Source: Physcomitrium patens
Taxonomy: Eukaryota > Streptophyta > Bryopsida > Funariales > Funariaceae
Direction of reading: 5' to 3'
Assembly: GCF_000002425.4 (NCBI RefSeq)
Contig: NC_037253.1
Coordinates: 13,741,421-13,805,420 of the forward strand
Length of the DNA: 64,000 nt
The number at the start of each line of letters is the position of its first letter. Within the stretch, counting starts at the first letter, position 1. Positions 24,051 through 38,885 of the stretch are shown here, piece after piece. Below the pieces are notes generated by a model. The model ran no database searches. It was not told the origin of the DNA and saw only the letters and a program-made list of their open reading frames with translations. A program made the position numbers and the translations under genes.

Positions 24051-25430
24051 ACCAACATATATCAATCAACCTCAGATCCTTCAATTAATATTACATGCTT
24101 TCATTTACATCACATGTATATTATGATCTGGGAAGAGGAAAGAGAAGAAAGAAGAAAAAAGAAAGAGAGTGAGAAGAACAAAAGAAGGAGAGGGAATAGG
24201 GAATTTGAGAAAAACTTTGCACTGCATCCCTTAACTTCAAACAATTGTACTCATGAGCAATTTTTTTTCTTAGCCTCATTTGCACCATCACATCTGACCT
24301 GAGTAAATAGCAATGGAAGGTGGTGCCAATATTATAAAAGACAACCTTTTTTAACTATTCTACTAAGTTGGAATAAAAATTGGCCTTTTTTGTAAAACTA
24401 AATAGTTACATTTAATACTATAAATACAAACAACTAAGTCTTTAATACAAGGAATCTAAATCTTCTATCAAATTGATGTAGAATTTGAAAAAATCTATAA
24501 AAATTTAGATATTTTTGGAATAGATTAATTCCAAAGATTTATCTATAAGAAGCTAGTATATTCCTATGGACTTATTTAATGCCTAAAATTTCTATAATCA
24601 AGGTATCATTGTCTCTTGAACACTATTTGTACTCTTGCAAAGATACCAAATTAATATAGAATTGATTTATCTTGATTTAATTAGTACTAAGCCACTCAAT
24701 TATTTTTTCATAGAAAGAATTTTTTATAAGTTTTCTATTAGGCCTCCAAGTGAATAAAATCACATATAGATAAAATGAGTTTATTTTACTTCTAAAAACT
24801 TGTCATAAAATTAAATATAAATTATTGAGATTTTTATTATTTATTCATTTATTAATTTTTTCAACTTCTTTAGTTTTGTATTTCTATACATTTTACTATT
24901 CATGCAATTATGATGGTTGTGCACTATATGATTTTATATGAAATTATAAATTCCAATTGAACTTTTAAAAGTTTTTTCATCACATATATTTCTTGGTTCA
25001 TGTATTTATTTCTAATAATAAAAAAATTATAATTATAAACTAACTAAAATTTATTTTTTGACTTGATACAAATGAATAAATTTTTAATATGTTGCACATC
25101 TATAAAATTGACAATTTTATCAATAACACCTAGTCTCACTTATTTTATACAAATGAATTCTATTGATAAAGTTGAAAATATTATAATATGATCTCTATTA
25201 TTAATATGGCAATAGAACTCAAATATATATATAAAGTGTTGCTAATACAGCAATATTTTTTGTTATTGCTACTATAATTAATTTTTATTATTTTTTTTAA
25301 TTTTTCATATTAAATTAATTTTAATATAATTTCATACAAAGAAAAAAAATTAAATATATTAATAATTTATTTGATATGATAAGTAAATAAAGAATTCTAG
25401 TAATAATAGCCTAAATTGAGATGACATTAG

Positions 25431-25473
<43 letters not shown>

Positions 25474-27962
25474 TATTTACACTACAACTCCAATTGATAT
25501 TGGTACTTCTTATATGACTTTGTTGTAAACAATTAGTAAATAATATATATATTTTGTAAATATTTTTCTTCCTTTGCTTTAATAATGCGTGGTGTTTGAA
25601 AGGAAGACAATGAATATTTTATAAAAACATATTTCACAAGTTATTTTTTCAAAAAACAAAATATTTGTCTCAAAAAATATTTATTTCATGTTTTATTTCA
25701 TTTTAAAAAATTTTGGCTGCCAAAAATATAAAAAACTTATTTTTTAATCTATTCTATTTTTGGATCAATATTGAGGTTAAATATTGGATTTTCAAACACA
25801 TCCTAACTGCACAAGCATACTTTTAGTCAATTTAAGTTGTATAGAGGGAAGTACCAATATCAATTGGAGATATAATATTAACAATTTTTTTTCTCTCTTT
25901 TATATATATATATATATATATATCTATTTATAGTGTATATGAATAGATTGAATATATGAGCAACACAATGATCAAATTTATAATTTTAATACATGTCATA
26001 AAGAAATTGGGTAAAACAATAGAAGATCCAATTACATGGAAATGTTGAAATCTGTAATCCGTATTTGCTGTGTGATACTATACCAGCAAAACTTTATTGC
26101 AACAAGTTGCTATAAAGCTAAAATTATCATGCTCATATCTGCATCTATTCTTGTTTGATGTTTAAAATAGAGTTTCAACTAATAGAATCAGTAAACTGTA
26201 AATGGTGGGATCTTATTTGACATAAAAAATTTAGTTTCAAATAACATGATTAATCAGCAAAAAAACAAATTTGATTCTAATAATTTTGCTTAAACAAACT
26301 CAATAAACTTGTTTATTTTGTTTGATAGTGAAAATGGATCTTCCAACAATTATTTTAGCAAAACATGTGTATATAAACAAACAAATAAATGAAAGGCTAG
26401 AACATCTAATTTGTTAAGATGTCAAATTCAATTTGTAAGTAGAAATATTTTTTGTAATAACAACTCCAACTTTTAATGAACCAATATTTTTCAATAAATA
26501 TGATAGTTATGAAAAGTATGTATAGATGATTGTATATTGGATTCTTCAATATTGAAAGTATTTGACATCAAATTTAATAAAAAATAAATAAATAATAAAA
26601 TTTCATAATAAAGATAAGATTCCAATGATATCTATTAGATACAAATTCCAAGAAAACAACACTTAACAAATTAGATGTTCTAGCCTTTCATTTAATAACC
26701 ATAAGGTGTTCTAGCCTTTCATTTATCATATAACAAATAGCAACGATAATATTCTTAGTAGACATAGTTTTAAGAAAATCCAATTACATTATGGAACTTA
26801 AATTTTATTCAAAAAAACCATATTTTTATCATTTTGAGGCAGTGCTATTTTCAATTATAGGAATATAAAAGAAAAAGAAAAAAATACATATAAAATAGTC
26901 AAGATTTTTTTTTATTATTTTAAAATTTATCTTTATTTTATTTTATTTTATTTTATTTTTATTATTATATTCACCTATATTGATATTTTATTTTGGATTT
27001 TTTCTCTTATCAATTTATTTATTCTTTCAAATGCTCATCCAACTTCATCAATTGTATAGACACATACATAAAAAAAATATATATATATATTGAAGATATT
27101 GTTAATACAACACCTTATAGTTATTAAATTGATACATTCCATTAAAATCGTGTTAAAATTTTGCCCATTAGACCATTCAATGAAGCTACTTTTAAACTAA
27201 AAAAAAACTTATTAAGCTTTATGCATGAACATTTATTGCAAAATTTCTTATTAAAATTTATTTAAAATATTAATGGATTATTTATGCTCAAAATTACACA
27301 TTTTATAGAAGTTGCATTTTTGAAAGAAGAGAAGATATTGGAGGGCATTGGAATATGTATTAAAAAGAATAAATCAATAAATTAGGTGCAAGAAAGTCAA
27401 CAATGTTGCCAATAGTCAATAGACATCTTGATGGAGGCCTTTATATAAGTATAAATATTTCTTTCAAGGCAAATTATTCAAAAGTATAATCTTTTGTTCA
27501 CTTTTAAAGTTATTCTATTATCAAATGCTATTCTATTGGTAATAAGAGGTTGTTATTGAAGTGCAACTAAGAAAGTATTAATGTATATAAAAATTATACT
27601 ATAGAATACTAAGCTTATATGAAGCTTTGTAGATATCCTTTTGTAGTGTATGTAAAGAAATTCAAACCAACATGCATTTAAAAATTAATTATTCAACGTC
27701 TCTTCTATAACCATGTACTGTCTATTGATATATTTAACTATAGTATTGCTAGAAAACTTTTGAATGAATTACGACAAATAATCTACTAACTCTTTATGAT
27801 AAGATCTATGCTTGCAGTAGTTATAATCACTCTTTATCAATTCAATCTTAATATCTTTACTACTAATATCAACATCTATAATCTATCATTGATTAGATGT
27901 GACTTGCTTCAAAGACATTCATTTATTGTAACATTATTAGAAAAAATCAGTAAAGATAATTT

Positions 27963-28001
<39 letters not shown>

Positions 28002-28072
28002 AAAACCAACGCCATTACTTGTTTCTTTTATATCTATTTACTAGGAATTAAATTGAAGTGCAATTAATCATA
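24051..28072. other. AT-rich intergenic DNA with microsatellites
   Basis: No gene and no element I recognise beyond those listed separately. Pure (AT)n tracts lie at about 25,434-25,469 and 25,902-25,922, a (TTTTA)n stretch at about 26,930-26,960 and a run of about 27 T at 27,967-27,993. Short frames here (24,114-24,302; 27,796-28,044) are low-complexity and unsupported. Confidence 0.5.
26387..26693. mobile_element. Small palindromic element, MITE candidate
   Basis: A perfect 32-bp inverted repeat bounds about 307 bp: left arm 26,387-26,418, right arm 26,662-26,693 (core GGCTAGAACATC). A further partial copy of the right arm sits just outside at about 26,702-26,725. The interior is non-coding. 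Perfect arms within otherwise heavily decayed DNA suggest a recent insertion or conversion. No clear target duplication was seen. Confidence 0.5.
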
Positions 28073-28440
28073 TGTCTTTTTTTTATTGCATATATAAAAT
28101 TAATAAGTTTTAATAAGTAGAAGTGATTAAAAGTAAATAAATTTAATAATATCTAAAAGAAAAGCTTCTTAGAAGCTATATAGATGTAAATTTGATTCTA
28201 TATATGTCTGTAGGTGATTGATAGATTGAAAACTTGGCCAAAAAATTATCCATTTGTAGTAAAAGTTTGCTGTAAGGTACATATGTGAACTTTTCTTCTA
28301 AATTAGACATGTATTGGAGGTCCTTTAGAATATTGCCATTTAATTCCTAATAAAATAGTACAAAAAATATAATAAATAAATAAATAAATAAATAAATAAA
28401 TATATACATATATTTTTAAAATAATATTTATTTATTTATT
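28073..28440 (+). repeat. 5' LTR remnant of the old plus-strand gypsy copy
   Basis: Aligns with the young LTR: an AAGCTTCTTAGAAGCT block, AAAACTTGGCCAA, then TGTATTGGAGGTC as landmarks. An (AAAT)n expansion at about 28,369-28,400 replaces part of it. The leader after it retains an ATTAGAA...CTTTTAA...TGATATT pattern matching the young leader. Confidence 0.7.
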
Positions 28441-29639
28441 TCAATGATTTATTCTTCAAAAAGAATAGATTATTCTTTCTTATGAATTTTTTTATTTGAT
28501 ATTAGAAATTAAAAATTATCTTCTTTTAATTTGATATTTGAATATATTTAAATTATTTAATATAGAAATAGAAATAATTTTTATGGATGCTATATTTATT
28601 AGAAGTAAAAATAGACTTTCAACTATTATAGATCTTTATAAGCTTATCAAGACTTTCAAGGTAGAAATTTTATACTTAATTAATGACAATCATAGATATA
28701 TTATTTTATATAGTTTGTATTATTATATTGAGAAGAAGTCAATAATGAAGTCTAATGCCTATATTTAAAAAATATATAGTTGAAAGAAGAAAATAGATTG
28801 TGAGCTCTCAATTATACTATAAAATTTAAATTTTTGTTATTTTCCTATATTATGATAATTGAGCATGTTAAATTAGGATTTATATAAGTAGAATTTAATT
28901 TTATAGAATTTTTAGGATTACAATCCTTGATGATATAAATTATAGCCTAATTTCTTGAATTAGATTAATTAGGAATAAAGTGATAAAAGTTATAAAATTA
29001 GAATAGCAACATAGTTAGTTTAATAATTTAGAGGTTGTTAGTCATTATTATGAAGATTGAATAAAAGCCTATGAGTGCACCTATAATCATTCACATGATT
29101 TAGGAGTTGGAATTATAATTCTCTAAAAGATTTAGTGAAGTTAGGAATGATAATTTTGAGTTTTCTTCCAAATTCGACAAATTCAAGTGGCATGTTGGTT
29201 CTTCTAATTAATAGGAGTCTTTTTAATGCAATGGTGGCACCGGATTTTCTTTGTAGAGTGAAGAAAAAAAGATCAGCACCCTTTCTTTCAAAATACAAGT
29301 GAAGCAATGAAATTCTCATTTTGAAGAATTTTACAAAAAAATTATCAAGATCCTTGTAAGTAAAAACCTCCATGAAAATTGTAATTGAGCATGGATTGAG
29401 GCATGTGAGTAGTTGATCTTAGTTTAAAAAAGTGTTTTGAAGACAATGGTGAAGTTAGATTTACCAAAAAATGATTTTTTGACCACTTAGAAGAGCCATC
29501 AGCCTTGATAATGAGATTGACTCTTGGATGAATAAAGGCCGTAGATTTAGATTAAGGATCTTAAAAATCAAGTATGGAGATGTAGCCACCCTTCTACAAG
29601 CCTCCACTCAATTGTATAAGAAAATCTTGGTTTTCCAAG

Positions 29640-30700
29640 CCCTCTCTCTCTCTTCTTTTGGATGAAAGGTGAAGCCATGCCAAAATGTGGCCAGAATCCT
29701 AATCTTAATTTTATTTAGATTTTAAATCTCATTGTGAACCTTGTGATTGTGTGTTTATGGATTTTGAATTGTGAAGGATAGTCATTAAGTTTTAAAATAT
29801 GCTTCATTGAGGTAGATAGCTCCTCAGCCTTTCAAATATCCTAAGGGTTTTAAAATTTGTAAAGTTTAGGATTTGGGCTACAATTTGTATAAAAAATTAG
29901 AAAATTTAGAGTTAGGATAAAAAAGTTATAGCTATTTGAAATTAAGGTATTAATTTAAGATATATTATTACTCTTTTGAAGATACAAGGAATTATACGGC
30001 AGCTTTTGAAGATTGGAAGATGCAGCTAGAATGGCAATTCTAAGGTCTACATCATTTATGAAAAAATTGTTGCTTTTGGACTTTATATGAAGGAATTTTA
30101 GGGAGTTGAAGGTGGAACTTTCAAATCAAAGGAAGTAAGTGAGCGATTTTATTTATAATAATCATTGGAGCCTTAACTTGAGTTTATGGACGAATTTTTA
30201 GTTCAAATATTTTGGAAAATATAACATTTTATGATAAAATGCTATTCATACAAATTTTGTAGCATTTGAGCTTATATTTTGTGAGATATGAAAAATATAA
30301 TGCACAGGTATATAAAGACAAGGATTTGAAGTGAGTGTTAGGATTTTCAAGATATCTCAAGATCTGCAATAAATTTGTAAATTAAATTTATTGTAGAAGT
30401 TAATAAAAATATATCAGTATGTCATGTAAAATTTGAGTTTGTTTGGATGGTTGGATTAGGAAATATGAGGTATTGAAGTTTGGAAAAATTTCTATATAAG
30501 GATATACAAGGTTTTAGAAGATTTTATCATATTTTGGATGTTGTTGGTTACTTGAGGCTTGTGTATTTAGTGTAATTGCTCAAAAAAGAAAAATTATATA
30601 TAAACTTAGGGCTTCTCTTATTTTGAAGTTTGATTGAATAATTAGTAATAACCAAAAGCTCAACATTTTCTTGAGGCTAATTCTTTCTATTCCGACAATG
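29640..30700 (+). repeat. Dispersed repeat R3, copy 2
   Basis: Counterpart of 20,560-21,560, with the same block order. It ends where the second gypsy pol remnant begins, which suggests it is the 5' part (LTR and/or leader) of that family. The 86-codon minus frame just to its left (29,113-29,373) is unrecognised. Confidence 0.6.
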
Positions 30701-30709
30701 TTAAGTGAC

Positions 30710-33700
30710 ACTTATGCCTCGAAGAAGAAGTTCAAAGTAACAAAGCTTAAATATGATATTATCTTTGGTATACCATGGCTAAAAGTATGAAATAATCAGC
30801 TTGATTGGCTAGTAAGGACAATCTCTTTTAAGGATGGAGGATGACCGGTGATTCTTTGTGCCCTTTTATCAAGTCGAATAGCAAAATAATCTGTGGATAA
30901 AAGCCTACTCATAGGAATGACCTTTATGAAGAAACAAATATGACATAAGTAGTCAATATATGTGGTAATTTTGAATCTTGCCTCAGTGGAAGAAAAGATA
31001 GCCAAAAGAACTAGAAAGGATAGAACAATTCATATGTGAATATCAGGATGTCTTTCTAATTGATTTACTTAGTAGCATGCCACTTGATCGAGGTGCCTTC
31101 TTCCAAATGGAACTAGTGCCATATGGCCCAATTTATTGCCTAGCACCAAATGAACTTGAAGAGTTGTAAAAGACATTAAATAAACTCTTGAAGAAAGGCC
31201 TCATTTAAAAAAATAGGTTGCCATAGAAAGTACTTGTACTTTTTGCACCCAAAAAAGATGGTAGAGTTTGACTTTGCATTGATTATCAGGGCCTCAATAA
31301 GCAGACTGTCAAGAATGCATACATGCTTTTACATGTGAATAATTTTCTTGACCAATTTCAAAGTGTAACTATTTTTAGTAAATTGGACCTTCAAAGTGGA
31401 TATTGGTAGACCTCTTTTATCAATGAGGATATAAAAAAGACTACATTTTGTATGTGCTATGGATATTTTGATTGGCTTGTATTACCTTTTGGCTTCATCA
31501 ATGCTCCAACCTCTTTTATGAGTCACATGAACAGATTATTTTGAGACCTTTTGAATAAGTGTGTGATTGTCTTTATTGATGATATCTTGGTCTATAGTAA
31601 AATCTTTGAGGAGCATGAGCAACATCTACGGGAAGTTTTGTACTAGCTATGTGACAATTGCTTCTATTACAAGCAATGAAAGTGTGAACTTTGAAAACTT
31701 GAGTAAAAATCAGAATAAAAAAAAAAAAACTTTCAAGGAATTGAAGGAGGCACTAATTACTACTCCAATATTATAACCATATGATTGTGACCTTTTATAT
31801 ACACTTGACATTAATGCTTTTAATTTTGCTATTAGTACGGTTTGTTAATAAGACTTTGATAGGGGCCTTCAACTTGTGGCATATGAGTTATGTAAGCTCA
31901 AAAAAATAAAGCACAATTATTCTACATGAGATTAAGAATAGCTAATAATTATATATGTAACAAAGGTGTGGCGACATTATTTTTTGGAAAAACCAGTGAT
32001 TGTTCGAACTGACCACCAACCCTTGCTACATAATTTACATTTAAAAAATATGAAATCACAACATTATTGTTGAAAAGAGCAGTTGTAGTTTTTTGATATT
32101 TAACTTGAATACAAAAAAAGGCAATAATCTATTATGCCAAATACCTTATTGTACAGATCCAATTTAAAATCCAAATCAAAGGGCAAGGCAAAAATCACTA
32201 CTATTAGTAGTATCATTTCAAACTTAATGAGAGTAGTGGAATAGAAGGAAGTTGAGGATTAAGATGCTTATTTCAAGATGATTATTGACTGATTAAAGAT
32301 AAAAGATGTACAATATCAAGATTATCATTTTAGTGATGGTTTATTTTATTTCAAGAAGTGAATTTATGTATATGACAATGTTATATTTCAATCGCACATA
32401 CTTCAAGAGAGACACAACATTCCAATGTTTGCACACCTAGGGTACAAGAAGACTTTAGAATGGTTTTCAAGAGCATAGATTTGAGCAAGTTTGGGTTGTG
32501 ATATTTGAGCTTTTATATATTCTTATAAATCATGCCAATATAATAAAACATACAATATAACATCTCCTAGGCTATTACAGCCAATTTTACTATCTATAGT
32601 ATGTTGGGAGTAAATGACTATGGATCTTAGTATGAATTTATTGCAAATAATTTATAATCACACTACAATTTCTATCTTTATCGATCGACTCTCTAAATAA
32701 CTTAACTTGGTTGCAATATGCATTGATATTGAAGTCTCAGTACCAACTTGAGTTTTCTTTGATACTATCTTTCATTACCATGAATTACCTTGTATCATTA
32801 TTTCAAATCAAGATCCATGTTTCTTAAGGAATTTTTGATAAGCCTTATTCAAGCTACTAGGCATGCATCTTACCATGTCTATAGTCTTTTATCCTAAAAT
32901 AGATAGATAAACGAAGCATGCAAATTGGATCCTAGAGGATATGCTATGGATATTTGTGGCAGTTCACTATAATGACTTTGATGAATATTTGACACCCTTG
33001 AAGCTTCCCTACAATGATAATATTCAAACAAGTATTAGTTATTCACCATTCTTCTTTAACACTAGTCAGTATCCAATTATGCCAACAATTCTTTATTGTC
33101 TCATCAACACCAACAATCTAATAATATAGGAGTTTATATAATAGCTTACAATAGCCTTACAGGAGGCATGACACTAACTCTTTATTGCACAAAATCAATA
33201 GAAGTAGTATGTAAATAACTACCAGCAATATAAGATCTTTCAAAATGGTGACTAAGTATTACCCTCCAATACTAACTTTCTACTTGCTACATCAACCCAA
33301 ATCCATAAGCTAGCACTTTAATGGCTTGGATCTTTCTTCATTTCTATAGTAATTTTTGATATTGTATATTGCCTCAAGCTTTTGCCACATCTTTAAGTCC
33401 ATCCAATCTTTGATGTTTTGCAGCTCAAGGAATTTTATATTGAACCATAGTGCTTTTTGGATTGACACCAACCACCATTGCCACCACTAATTATGATTGA
33501 TGACCAACAAGAGTATGAAGTAGATAGTATTTTGGAGCATTGTTACTTTTATTATAGCAATGGATGATCGCGACTTCAATACAAAGTTCTTTGGAAAGAT
33601 TATTCTATCCACGATACAATGTGAGAACCTACACAAAACTTCAATCATTATTAAGAAACCATTTGAAAATACCATTGGAAGTAAAACAAAGACATTCTGC

Positions 33701-34150
33701 ATTAGTGGAAGAAAATTGGCTGTAATAAAGTATAGATAGGATATTTGTATTATTTTCATATAAAGATATGTAACTAGAGTTGTTTTTGAAAAGGTTCTAG
33801 AATTTAAGTTAAGATGGTTATAATTTTTTGGTTCATGTAGGATCTACCATAAAACTTTTTAAAAAGGATTAAGATAATTATCATATTAGATACCACCTCT
33901 AAAATCTTCTAAAGAGATAGTTATCTTAGTAGGATCCACCATAAAGCACATTCTAGAAAGTTTCGAGATAGTTGAATAAAGTATAAATAAGATTGACTAA
34001 GGCCATTTTGGACATTTGATGAAGCATGGCTTCAAATTCTTTTTCTCAATCAAGTTTGATTTTCTTTGGTTTTCTTTGGTTTTATTTTCTTTTACTAATT
34101 TTTTTTTTTTAATTTCTATTCCATTTATTTATTTTTAATTTTGTGCTGAT
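30710..34150 (+). mobile_element. Second Ty3/gypsy family, decayed pol remnant with possible 3' LTR
   Basis: From about 30,740 a protease-end motif (IIFGIPWLK) leads into a reverse-transcriptase region with PKKDG and FIDDI-type boxes (about 31,090-31,660), then RNase H and integrase remnants (about 31,750-33,150) and a chromodomain-like stretch (about 33,500-33,640). The following 33,740-34,150 has LTR character, with a TATAAATA box at about 33,980 and internal direct repeats. It differs from the 13.6-kb family in sequence and is broken many times. It probably inserted into the old gypsy copy. Confidence 0.75.
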
Positions 34151-37100
34151 GTGCTAAGTCTTACATTGTATCAAGATCTTTATTATTATAGATTTGATAA
34201 GGTTTTTAGACTTTAGAGAAACCAATCCTATTTCAAAAATAATTCCTACCTCTTATATGATTTAAATCTATTCTTAAAATTATTTATGGCGACATATGAA
34301 GAAAATAATCAAAAAATAATAACAAAGATAAAATTTCTATTTTTACAATAAATATCACAATCAACTACCATATATACTATTAAATGCCAAAACCTTACTT
34401 ATAATATGGATTGAAATTATAAAGTCTTTATCAATCTATTTTTATATGAGTTAAATGATAATATTAAAATTTATTTATTGACAATATAAAAAATAGACTT
34501 ATTGAAAGAAAATATTGTTTAAGTAATTATATGCAATAATTGATTTTTTGAAAGATACTAAGAAGAAAGATTTAGATAGAGAAGAAAAAATTAAGTCATG
34601 ACAACAATTCTTAAGTTTTTAAAAAATCATTCATAAAGTCATGAACCTATGCAAATAGATAAAATATGTTTCAAATTTCTTATTGAGTAAGAAAAGACTT
34701 GATATTATCAAAAAGAATTGTATTTATATTATAGAAAATTTAAACACACTACTTAATATTATCTAATGAAGCAATACAATCACAAAATAATGATTATGGA
34801 TACAAAAAAAAATAATGTGTTAAGAAATAATTTTTTTCTACTATAATAGAAACTATATGGCTGAAATCTTGTTCAATATCTAATAAAGGTCCTATCTTCT
34901 TCTTAGATTTGTTTACCTTCCTTAATAATAGTTATTTTTTTACAACCAAAATATTATAAATTTGTGCTTTGTTAGTTTCTAGAACTTGAGCTTGATTTTA
35001 TAGACAAGACTTTGTTAAAGTATAGAAAATATTTTTAATTAATAAAAATAAGTTCATGCATATAAAAGCCATTGATAGTTATTTTTTATCTTTTAAAGAT
35101 GTTATTCATAAAATTATTTTTCTAAATGTAGCAACTAATGGTCATAATAACTTAGTAATATTTAATATTATTAAATTTTCTTCTAATTCAATTATTTTAA
35201 GTTTAACATGGCTAAAAAATTATAATCCTTAAATATAATAGATTTCTTATAATTTTAATTTGTCTTATAGGATAATTTAGACTTTTGATATCTAAATAGA
35301 AAGTCATAGGTCTAATAAAAATAATCCTTATTAGTTGGTGCTTAAGTCTTTATACATGTTGCAAAAGAATGGTCACCTTTAGCTATTTATGTCTCATCTA
35401 TTTTTTACAGTAGAAAGACTTCAAATGATATTATAAGTTATTATAAAAATAACAAAGACATTTTTTAAAAGAATAATGTAGATATTCATTTAAAGAATTG
35501 TCTTTATAATTGCTCAATTAATTTTTAAGTAGGAACTCAACCACCATTTATACCAATCTATAGCTTATGAAAAAAAATTAGTTGTAGTTAAAGAATATAT
35601 TTATAAAAACCTAATAAAGAACTTCATATGTCATTTAAAATCTCTAGTAGGAGCTCTTATTTTATTTGTGAAGAAAAAAATTAATGCAGATGTATGTAGA
35701 TAATCAAAGATTTAAAAAGATCACTATTAAGAATAAGTATCTTTTAACATTGATACAAGAATTTCTTGATAAATTAAATTAAATAAAGATCTATATTAAA
35801 ATAGATTTATAAAAAATATATAATCTAATAAAATTTGAAAAAATGATAAATAGAAGACTTCATTTAAAATTAAGTATAAGTATTATAAATATAATATCAT
35901 ACCTTTTAGACTCATAAATATATTTATTACTTTTTAACATCTAATGAATGATGTTTTTTGAGACAATTAAGATGATTTTGTTGTTTTCTATTTAAAGAAT
36001 ATTTTAATCTATTCTAAGAATATTTTAAAAATATAAATTTTATATTTTTCATATATTACAAAAACTTAAAAATTCAAACTTTTATGCAAAGACAAAGAGG
36101 TGTGTGATTTATTCAATTCAAAATAACTTCTAGGATAAATCATTTCAAATTATAGCTTGATGATAGATTCTAAAAAAAATTAGTTTATTATAGATAGGGA
36201 TATTTTAAGAATAATAGAAAATATTCAATATTTTTTAAGATTTTTAAATTATTATTTAATTTTCATTAATATTTTTTCAAGTTACAACTTTATTTATTCA
36301 TTAGACTTATAAAGACAAATTTGTATAGAATAAAGATGCTGAAGTGGTATTTGAAGCTTGAAGTCAGCTTTTACTATGGCTTCAATTTTGTATTGATTTA
36401 AATTTTCTAAGGCATTTTTTATAGGAATAGATACAATAGATTTTGCAATATTATGACAAACAGGAGCAAATAAAAAATTTCATTTTATAGCTTTTTGTTC
36501 AAAAATTATTTCAGTAGTTTAAAATAATTATAAAATCTATAACAAAGAACTTCTTGCAATTATAGATTCATTTCAAGAATAGCACCATTATCTAAAAGAT
36601 GCTTTTAATCTAATGACTATTTATACAAATCATAAGAATCTTAATTATTTTTTTAATATATATTTTAAATCATTATTAAGCTTTTTGGAGCAAGTCTTTA
36701 TAAAGATTTGAATTCATGAACATATATTGACTAAGAAACTAAAAAAATTTATCAAATACTTTTTTTAGACTATCTTATCTTATACTAATAGAAAGAGATA
36801 TAATTTTTAATAAACAACAAACTATTCTTTTGAAGTTGAAGCAATTTTATTTTTAAGCAATAAAATCAATATTGTCTATTGTTTTAAATTTTTTTAATTA
36901 AGTTCAATCAAGTATATTCTTAGATCTTCTTATTTGAGATATTAAAAATAATCTTTTAAATTTTATAATATTTTAAAGTTTAAGTTAAAAAACAATCTTT
37001 TTTTATTTGAAGAGATGCTTATATATACCAAAAGATATTAAAGATATGAATCTTGAAGAACCAAAAACTCAATAAATTCTTATGTAAATAAAAAAGAATA

Positions 37101-37391
37101 GATATTCATTCAAAAATAATACAATATTGAAACTAGAATGGCTATTGATAAAGACTAGAAGACTAGAAAGTCTTGAAATAAGACTAAGGCTTGAAAAGGC
37201 ATTGATAAGAGTGAAGAAGGCTTCACTCTTACTTCTATATATACTATCAACTAGGAACTATGTAGCAATATCCTATAAGACCTTTAATATATGTCCAATT
37301 TCTAAGACACATATCTTAACTTGGAAGGCAAGTTTCCTATATATGCACAACACTGTTAGCTTATACCACAAACTATTCACATGTTGATGTG

Positions 37392-38885
37392 ATGTAACAT
37401 AGTTAATAGGTGAAAGAATAAAAAAAAATATATTATAAAAAATTATCTTAAAAATACAGATAATAGTCAAGGTGTAGTACATTAAATATCAAATACTATC
37501 TTTTTGCAAAGTAAGCTTTTACTTATTTTGTAGGACCATAAATAAGGCAAAATAAAATAAATTAGAAAAATAGAGGATATACATATATATAAGAAGGAGT
37601 TAAAAATTTATTATAGTAAAAAATATTTTAAGAAAAAAAATTGATATCCAAAGAAGATCAATTGTCAACTTGGTTCAAAATCAAATTTCAAGGCATAAAA
37701 CCGAATAAATACAGCAACTCTAGATTTTTTTTTTTGCTAATTGGAGAGTACAATTTGGAAGAAGATTTCATAAGATTTTTTAAAGAATTGGTTTTAAGAA
37801 ATTTGAATTTGTAATGACTTTGTGAAAGCTTTGTAAAGTTAGGATTGCTTTGCATGACTCTAAATTTTGTCAAATAAAATAGAATTTATAATTTGGACAA
37901 ATTTGTGAGTTTTGTAATAGATTTGATAATGATTTTTTTTAGAATTTTGAGTATAATTGTATTGGATATAAATTTTGAATTTGAGCTTAATCAATAATTG
38001 TATTGGAGGTTATTGAAGATCAAGTAGATTAGAATCTTAGAAATTGGATTTTTAGGTCAAATAAGGTTATGTAATATTTGCAACAATTTGTCAGTTGGAT
38101 TGAAGTGATTTTTATTACAGCTAATAATTAATTTGATTTTTAATACTTATGCAAAATTTGAAATCAAGTTAATAATTAAATTACGAGTTATTATGCTAGA
38201 AGATTAATATTAAGGTCAAAGATAGAGGCGAGCCAACATCCAAGTGGATTATGATATTATTCTCCTATTTTATAAGTTCAATTTTCTTCAAATTTATTAT
38301 TTTTTTATTGTCAACTAAGAAATTGAGAATTATATGAAATTTTAAGTAAGATCAATGGTTTAATCAATAGATATTAAGGTTCTAAAGTTATCCTAAGATT
38401 GATTTGAATTAGTTAGATTTTGATTAGGATTTGTTTAAGAACTGATTAGTATTTGCTTCAAGATTTAAGTTTTGAATAGGATTGATTTAAAATTTAGGAT
38501 CTAATTCATCTTAATTAAAAATTTAAGATCTAATTAATATTAATTTAGAATTTAGGATTTTTTAAAGATTTTTTAAAGATTTTTTTAATATTTTATTAGA
38601 ATTTCTTTAGGATTTTCTTTTTATTTCTTTAAAGATTTTTTATTTTTATTTCTTTTAGATTTCTTTAGACATTCTTTAGGATTTTTTTATGTTTCTTTTT
38701 AAATTGATTTTAAAATTTGATTGAGCTTGATTAATATTTAATTATGTTAACTAAGCTTTAATTATAATTTATATATGATTCTATTGGAGTTGTTAAAACT
38801 TATTATTACAAAAAAAATTTATCTTCTATAGCCAATTGCTTGGCCCATTCTCAAATAAGACTTCACATAATACAAAAATGTACAA
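37392..38885 (+). mobile_element. LTR-like repeat (solo LTR candidate), copy 1, inside a gypsy LTR
   Basis: About 1.5 kb between the two halves of the minus-strand gypsy 3' LTR. It begins TGTAACAT and ends ATGTACA (TG...CA). It aligns by eye with 51,378-52,722: start AACATNG..ATTAG, then CTTACTTTGTAAGACCATAAAT-like, TTGATACCCAAAGAAGA-like, GAGTTGTTA and CCCATTCTCAA near the end. It has no coding region. The shared ends with different flanks argue for a solo LTR of another retrotransposon family. Confidence 0.6.

Noticed and set aside
28560-28770. Faint copia integrase-like reading
   Set aside because: Only a short HRY...LYSLYYYIEKKS stretch is suggestive and the surrounding DNA is too decayed to support a call.
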